A DNA stretch of 5,109 nt from an uncultured bacterium (GTDB taxonomy: Bacteria > Patescibacteriota > Minisyncoccia > Phycocordibacterales > PALSA-1337): NCBI GenBank assembly GCA_903826185.1, contig CAIKDL010000055.1, positions 1-5,109 on the forward strand, read 5' to 3'. A model generated the notes under the pieces. It saw only the letters and a program-made list of their open reading frames with translations, did not search any database and had not been told where the DNA came from. Made by a program: the position numbers and the translations under genes. The first letter of the stretch is position 1; the number at the start of each line of letters is the position of its first letter. This document shows, piece by piece, positions 4,484-5,109 of the stretch.

Positions 4484-4897
4484 ATGCCTGTACGTTGGAT
4501 GGGACGCAAACGTTTACGGTTTATCAAGAATACCGAACAAAATCGGCTCGGCAGATCCAATGAGGATCGCCTCTGGTCCATTTTCTTAGGAATGATGAAC
4601 AGCTCGGAAAAACCCGAGTGGCTCAGATTCGTGAGAAGAGCAACGTGGAAAGAGGATCATTTCCAAGAAACAGATTTCGTCATCGAGACTCATGACATTG
4701 GCACGATGTTCGTTAATGCCAAAAGCTCTCATTTTCACGCTAACCAGTTCAATCAACAAAAACGTTCGAGGCGAATCGTGGCAATACCCATGGACGCTTT
4801 ACTGGCAGCAAAACCCTATATCGCCGAAGATTTTGTTCTCGATATCCTTTGGAAGGAATACGAGAACATCAGGTTTATGAGGGGTGATCCTATTTGA
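4484..4897 (+). CDS. Unknown 137-residue protein with possible PD-(D/E)XK nuclease-like core
   Basis: I do not recognise a named family. The start is very basic (VRWMGRKRLRF at 3-13), followed by a helix with NEDRLW at 26-31. Two strands come next: TDFVIETHDIG at 63-73 and TMFVNAKSS at 74-82. E27, D64 and the N78-A-K80 pair sit with the order and spacing of the restriction-endonuclease-like fold (helix Glu, strand Asp, then [D/E/Q/N]-x-Lys), but with Asn where Glu or Gln is usual, and other folds are possible. HFHANQF (83-89) is His/Asn rich; a VAIPMDALLA strand-helix and a C-terminal helix (113-131) close the chain. It is a complete transcription unit with promoter, palindrome, strong Shine-Dalgarno and terminator, between a tRNA gene and a convergent glycosyltransferase end. 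The coding call is strong; nuclease activity is speculative. Confidence 0.85.
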   Translation: MPVRWMGRKRLRFIKNTEQNRLGRSNEDRLWSIFLGMMNSSEKPEWLRFVRRATWKEDHFQETDFVIETHDIGTMFVNAKSSHFHANQFNQQKRSRRIVAIPMDALLAAKPYIAEDFVLDILWKEYENIRFMRGDPI

Positions 4898-4914
4898 GTT
4901 TGATCGGTTCTATG

Positions 4915-4940
4915 ACGTCGGCCTTCGGTCGGCGTTTTTT
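4915..4940 (+). terminator. Rho-independent terminator after the 137-residue gene
   Basis: A 9-bp stem, ACGTCGGCC/GGTCGGCGT with two G-U pairs, is closed by a 3-base TTC loop and followed by an unbroken T tract (4935-4940). It begins 17 nt after the TGA stop. Two bases downstream of the T tract lies the stop codon of the convergent minus-strand gene. Read on the minus strand the hairpin has no U-tract after it, so it is mainly a plus-strand terminator. Confidence 0.85.
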
Positions 4941-4941
4941 G

Positions 4942-5109
4942 TTAATTGGAAGAGGCGGCCGACGGCAAAAAAGGTGGCGGCACACACTCCTTAAAAACAC
5001 CCAAAAGTCCCGAGATTGCCGTTATAAATATTCCCAAATATCCAGCCACCTTGAGCGGAAACAGGCTCATGGCCACGAAACTCGAGAGTGCCAACTTGAA
5101 TAGTTTGAT
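4942..5109 (-). CDS. C-terminal 55 codons of a GT2 glycosyltransferase (GtrB/DPM1-like), apparently shortened; 5' part outside window
   Basis: The frame open from the window edge to a TAA at 4942-4944 encodes IKLFKLALSSFVAMS, then LFPLKVAGYLG and a hydrophobic run ITAISGLLGVF. This is the pattern of the first C-terminal membrane segment of polyprenyl-phosphate glycosyltransferases (GtrB, DPM1-like GT2), which move a sugar to the lipid carrier at the inner face of the membrane. Family members normally continue with a loop, a second membrane helix and a GEYxGRIYxExK-type tail. Here the chain instead runs into KECVPPPFLPSAASSN and stops. The other two minus-strand frames do not restore the missing part. 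The protein thus looks truncated or has a replaced end. It is convergent with the 137-residue gene, with 44 nt between the two stops. The family call comes from 40-odd residues only. Confidence 0.65.
   Translation of the reverse strand: MKLFKLALSSFVAMSLFPLKVAGYLGIFITAISGLLGVFKECVPPPFLPSAASSN

Noticed and set aside
4598..4625. Inverted repeat CTCGG/CCGAG within the 137-residue gene
   Set aside because: A 5-bp stem inside coding sequence with no adjacent signal is expected by chance.
4894..5103. Plus-strand 69-codon frame after the 137-residue gene
   Set aside because: It runs through the Rho-independent terminator and is antisense to the glycosyltransferase C-terminus. Its protein is Arg/Lys/His-rich low-complexity sequence.
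1..5109. CRISPR array, insertion sequence, rRNA or riboswitch
   Set aside because: I found no regularly spaced repeats, no terminal inverted repeats with a transposase, no rRNA-like sequence and no gene-free stretch long enough for a large riboswitch. The longest gap without a gene is about 100 bases and is accounted for by promoters.

Overview
The window looks like a piece of a small, streamlined bacterial chromosome. A Candidate Phyla Radiation (Patescibacteria, Parcubacteria-like) host is my best guess. It rests on gene style: a shortened UDP-sugar dehydrogenase, an anchored Ser/Thr-rich surface protein, tRNA genes mostly lacking an encoded CCA, very short intergenic gaps and few Shine-Dalgarno sites. 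No rRNA or marker tree is available here, so this is an inference. The genetic code looks standard: stops are TAA except one TGA, and no gene needs a reassigned UGA.

Minus-strand block, read right to left. A four-gene tRNA cluster, Pro(GGG)-Ala(UGC)-Pro(CGG)-Val(CAC), at 4255 to 3910 starts from a good sigma-70-type promoter. It runs, with no terminator that I can see, toward a 291-residue UDP-glucose/GDP-mannose dehydrogenase-family protein (3884-3009). Next come a 63-residue single-span membrane protein (2945-2754), glucose-6-phosphate dehydrogenase zwf (2729-1311), a secreted and membrane-anchored 292-residue protein (1308-430) starting 2 nt after the zwf stop, and the first 129 codons of ychF (388 to the window edge). 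ychF, zwf and the 63-residue gene each have a -10-like hexamer 6-8 nt before the ATG and no Shine-Dalgarno, which suggests leaderless mRNAs.

Plus-strand block. From a promoter interlocked with that of the minus-strand tRNA cluster, tRNA-Ala(GGC) is transcribed rightward. It is followed by an autonomous gene (4484-4897) for a 137-residue protein with a possible PD-(D/E)XK nuclease-like core. This gene has its own promoter, a palindrome in the promoter spacer, a perfect Shine-Dalgarno and a Rho-independent terminator, so its expression signals differ from those of its neighbours.

Right edge. On the minus strand the last 55 codons of a membrane glycosyltransferase of the GtrB/DPM1-like GT2 type enter the window. 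The frame stops after the first C-terminal membrane helix, so the usual second helix and tail are missing. Together with the sugar-nucleotide dehydrogenase and the anchored surface protein this hints at cell-surface polysaccharide functions nearby. zwf supplies NADPH and pentose-phosphate flux, and ychF and the tRNAs are translation functions.

The most interesting unexplained items are the 137-residue gene with its palindromic promoter, the contrast between apparent leaderless and strong-SD genes, the truncated GT2 end, and the interlocked divergent tRNA promoters. There is no CRISPR array, insertion sequence or long gene-free stretch.
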